A DNA stretch of 26,106 bases from an uncultured Novosphingobium sp. (lineage in GTDB: Bacteria > Pseudomonadota > Alphaproteobacteria > Sphingomonadales > Sphingomonadaceae): NCBI GenBank assembly GCA_946886365.1, contig CAMPIM010000043.1, positions 1-26,106 on the forward strand. Reading direction: 5' to 3'. The stretch's first letter is position 1. Each line of letters begins with the position of its first letter. The notes beneath the pieces were generated by a model. That model was not told where the DNA came from and searched no databases. It saw only the letters and a list, made by a program, of their open reading frames with translations. This document shows, one piece after another, positions 24,189-26,106 of the stretch. A program made the position numbers and the translations under genes.

Positions 24189-25056
24189 ACGTATCCGGTT
24201 CAAACTAGACGGCCGCTCCGTCAAGCTGGACAGCCGCATCCACGCCGCGCGCGGAGACCTGGCTGACCTGTCGCTGGCAGGGGTGCTGTTTTCCGCGCAT
24301 TATGCCCGTTCGATTGAACTGACTTGCGTTGCGGCGGGGACGCCGCTGCTGTCCTCGCCCGCCGTCACGGCTACGGCCGTTAGCGAATTGCTGCGCGGCG
24401 AAAGCTTCCATGCGCTGGACATGACCACGGACTGGGCCTGGGGCTTTTGCGGGCATGACGGCTATGTCGGCTATGTGCGGCGCGAGGCGCTGGACACGCA
24501 TGAAGAAACTAACCACCGGATTTTTGCTGGCACCGCGCCACTATTCAGCGCGGCCGACATCAAGTCGCCCATTCGCGATTACTGGCCCGGCGGCGCGCTG
24601 TTCACCGGGCAGGCGGCGGACGGATTCGTCGCTTGTGCCGAAGGGTATGTGCATGAACGGCATGCCGTCAGCGCCGATGTGCTGGAAAGCGATTGGGTCG
24701 CCGTGGCGCTGCGCTACCTTGGCCAGCCCTATGTGTGGGGCGGACGGGGCCATCGCGGTATCGACTGTTCGGGACTTGTGCAGGTCGCGCTGGGTCAGTG
24801 CGGGATCAAAGCACCGCGCGATACGGATTTGCAGCGGGAAGGCATCGGCAACCCCCTGCCCTCCGACGAGCCGTTGAAGCGTGGCGACTTCGTCTTTTTC
24901 CCCGGCCATGTCGGCATCATGACGGACAGCGAAAATCTGCTGCATGCCAATGCCCATTGGATGGCGGTGGTTGTTGAACCATTGGCGGACGTGGTCGCCC
25001 GGCTGGCAGCTGACCATGCGGAACCGATAATTTCGCGGCGGAGGATCGGCGCGTGA
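24148..25056 (+). CDS. NlpC/P60 (C40) peptidase with N-terminal SH3-like domains
   Basis: A 302-residue cysteine peptidase. The C-terminal domain has catalytic C207 in HRGIDCSGLVQ, H254 in FPGHVGIM and a third polar residue probably H266 in LLHANAH. Residues ~40-175 form two SH3b-like domains (LFSAHYARSIEL, YVGYVRREAL and EGYVHERHAV), the layout of YkfC-type gamma-D-glutamyl-L-diamino-acid endopeptidases. There is no signal peptide, so a cytosolic place and action on imported muropeptides is likely. The start at 24148 lies inside the MarR gene, with AGGAA nine bases before it. The stop overlaps the argC GTG by four bases. Confidence 0.88.
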   Translation: MNATTLTPRNAPPERIRFKLDGRSVKLDSRIHAARGDLADLSLAGVLFSAHYARSIELTCVAAGTPLLSSPAVTATAVSELLRGESFHALDMTTDWAWGFCGHDGYVGYVRREALDTHEETNHRIFAGTAPLFSAADIKSPIRDYWPGGALFTGQAADGFVACAEGYVHERHAVSADVLESDWVAVALRYLGQPYVWGGRGHRGIDCSGLVQVALGQCGIKAPRDTDLQREGIGNPLPSDEPLKRGDFVFFPGHVGIMTDSENLLHANAHWMAVVVEPLADVVARLAADHAEPIISRRRIGA

Positions 25057-25997
25057 CCCACAAGATTTTCATCGACGGCGGCGTCGGCACCACGGGGCTG
25101 GAGATTGTCGAGCGGTTGGCCGGAAGGCCCGAGCTGTCCTTCATCACGCTGGACGAGGACAAGCGGAAGGATGCGGCGGCGCGGCGGGAGGCGTTGAACG
25201 CCGCCGATATCGTCATCCTGTGCCTGCCCGACGATGCCGCGCGGGAAGCGGTGGCGTTGATCGACAATGACCGGACGCGCGTGATCGATGCGTCGACCGC
25301 GCATCGGGTTGCGGACGGTTGGACCTATGGCTTTGCCGAGCTGGAACCGGGGCACCGGGAAAAGCTGGCGAACGCGCGGTTCGTGTCCAATCCGGGGTGC
25401 TGGCCCACCGGCTTCCTGGCGCTGGTGCGGCCATTGGTGCTTGGCGGGCTGCTGCCTGCCGACTGGCCGGTGACGGTGTCGGGCGCGTCGGGCTATTCCG
25501 GCGGCGGCAAGGCGATGATCGCGGAGTTTGAAGGGACAAGCGGCGCGCCGAGTGCGTTCAGGCCCTATGGGCTCAGCATGACGCACAAGCATATCCCGGA
25601 GATGCTGCGCTATTCGGGGCTGTCGCATCCGCCGATCTTTGCGCCTGCGGTGGCCAATGCCTATCGCGGCATGATCGTCGAAGTGCCGTTGCAGTTGCGC
25701 GCGATGGCGGATGCGCCCAAGGTTGCGGACATTCATGCGGCGCTGGCTGATGCCTATGCGGGATCGCCGATCGTGAGCGTTGCTTCGCTTGAGGACAGCG
25801 CGGCGATGGGTCAGGTCGCGATCGAGCATGTCGGCGCGACGGATCGGCTGGCGCTGTTCGTCTTCGGCAATGAGGATGCGGGTCAGGTGCGGCTGGTGGC
25901 GGCGCTCGACAATCTGGGCAAGGGCGCGGCCGGGGCCGCGGTGCAGAATCTCAATATATTGGCCGGGTTGCCCGAGACGGCTGGGTTGCGGCTTTAG
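25053..25997 (+). CDS. argC: N-acetyl-gamma-glutamyl-phosphate reductase, type 2
   Basis: A 314-residue NADPH-dependent reductase that makes N-acetylglutamate semialdehyde in arginine synthesis. It begins with a Rossmann segment IFIDGGVGTTGLE (GxxGxxG at 9-15) and has the catalytic C116 in SNPGCWPTG and a His pair at 178-180 (MTHKHIPEM). The length of ~314 fits the shorter type-2 ArgC common in alphaproteobacteria; type 1 is about 340-350. It starts with GTG at 25053, which forms a GTGA overlap with the C40 stop, so translation is probably coupled. Confidence 0.95.
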   Translation: MTHKIFIDGGVGTTGLEIVERLAGRPELSFITLDEDKRKDAAARREALNAADIVILCLPDDAAREAVALIDNDRTRVIDASTAHRVADGWTYGFAELEPGHREKLANARFVSNPGCWPTGFLALVRPLVLGGLLPADWPVTVSGASGYSGGGKAMIAEFEGTSGAPSAFRPYGLSMTHKHIPEMLRYSGLSHPPIFAPAVANAYRGMIVEVPLQLRAMADAPKVADIHAALADAYAGSPIVSVASLEDSAAMGQVAIEHVGATDRLALFVFGNEDAGQVRLVAALDNLGKGAAGAAVQNLNILAGLPETAGLRL

Positions 25998-26057
25998 GGC
26001 GCGCTCGCTGATGGTTTAAGCGGATCGTCTTACAGCATGCGCATCTAGGCTCCTTTT

Positions 26058-26083
26058 CCGTCACCCCGGGCTTGACCCGGGTG
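26058..26083. repeat. Dispersed CCCGGG palindrome after argC
   Basis: CACCCCGGG (26062-26070) pairs with CCCGGGTG (26076-26083) around CTTGA, with one bulged C, preceded by CCGT. This short GC-rich palindrome is of a kind I recall scattered in many alphaproteobacterial intergenic regions. It may also act as a terminator of the upstream operon; no T run follows. Confidence 0.6.
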
Positions 26084-26106
26084 TGGATTCACATTCGAAG
26101 TGCAAC

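Noticed and set aside
24795..25829. Minus-strand opening of 344 codons
   Set aside because: It covers the antisense of the C40 gene and argC across their junction; no coherent domain and biased composition.

Overview
The window is a stretch of ordinary chromosomal DNA from an alphaproteobacterium, most probably a sphingomonad (Sphingobium/Sphingomonas-like). The evidence is high GC content, an RcdA/DUF1465 gene, paired YdcH/DUF465 genes, a DksA with the one-cysteine alphaproteobacterial form of the zinc-finger region, a PEP-CTERM-like surface protein, and dispersed palindromes of a type I associate with sphingomonads. No transposase, integrase, CRISPR array, tRNA, rRNA, toxin-antitoxin pair or recognisable defence island was seen.

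Layout. 1-271 (-): the N-terminal 90 residues of adenylosuccinate lyase (purB), cut by the window edge. 539-925 (+): a secreted EF-hand protein with its own terminator. 1029-4639 (-): a bacterial NHEJ operon (ku, then ligD 3 bp later) followed by a small membrane protein. 4807-5813 (+): a LapA-like membrane protein translationally coupled to pyrF. 5863-6528 (-): an outer-membrane beta-barrel protein facing pyrF. 6648-13754 (-): a tamB/tamA envelope cluster preceded by rcdA-like DUF1465 and a YdcH-family gene, with a second YdcH-family gene divergent at 13926. 14218-15113 (-): a DksA-family regulator followed by a PilZ protein. 15537-16364 (+): a Ser/Thr/Gly repeat protein with a PEP-CTERM-like tail and a strong terminator. 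16511-16948 (-): a host-attachment-family (baeRF-like) protein, divergent from serS (17039-18316, +). 18478-20957 (+): a TrkA-type potassium channel and rimO. 21131-22182 (-): a small helical protein coupled to a DUF3298-type envelope protein. 22323-25997 (+): an M17 aminopeptidase, a MarR-type regulator, an NlpC/P60 (C40) peptidase and type-2 argC, packed as one probable operon.

How they work together. Three groups look functional: Ku with LigD (double-strand-break repair); TamA with TamB (outer-membrane assembly and lipid transport between the membranes); and M17 peptidase with a signal-less C40 peptidase, which may recycle peptidoglycan peptides in the cytosol. Most other genes are housekeeping (purB, pyrF, serS, rimO, argC).

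The points most worth a second look are the aminopeptidase-MarR-C40-argC operon with a palindrome just before the MarR start, the repeat-rich PEP-CTERM-like protein behind an unusually long intergenic region, an EcfG-like promoter candidate in front of ku, a hairpin that holds the Shine-Dalgarno of the beta-barrel gene, and three different dispersed palindromic elements in intergenic gaps. I did not find clear evidence of a wholly new system.
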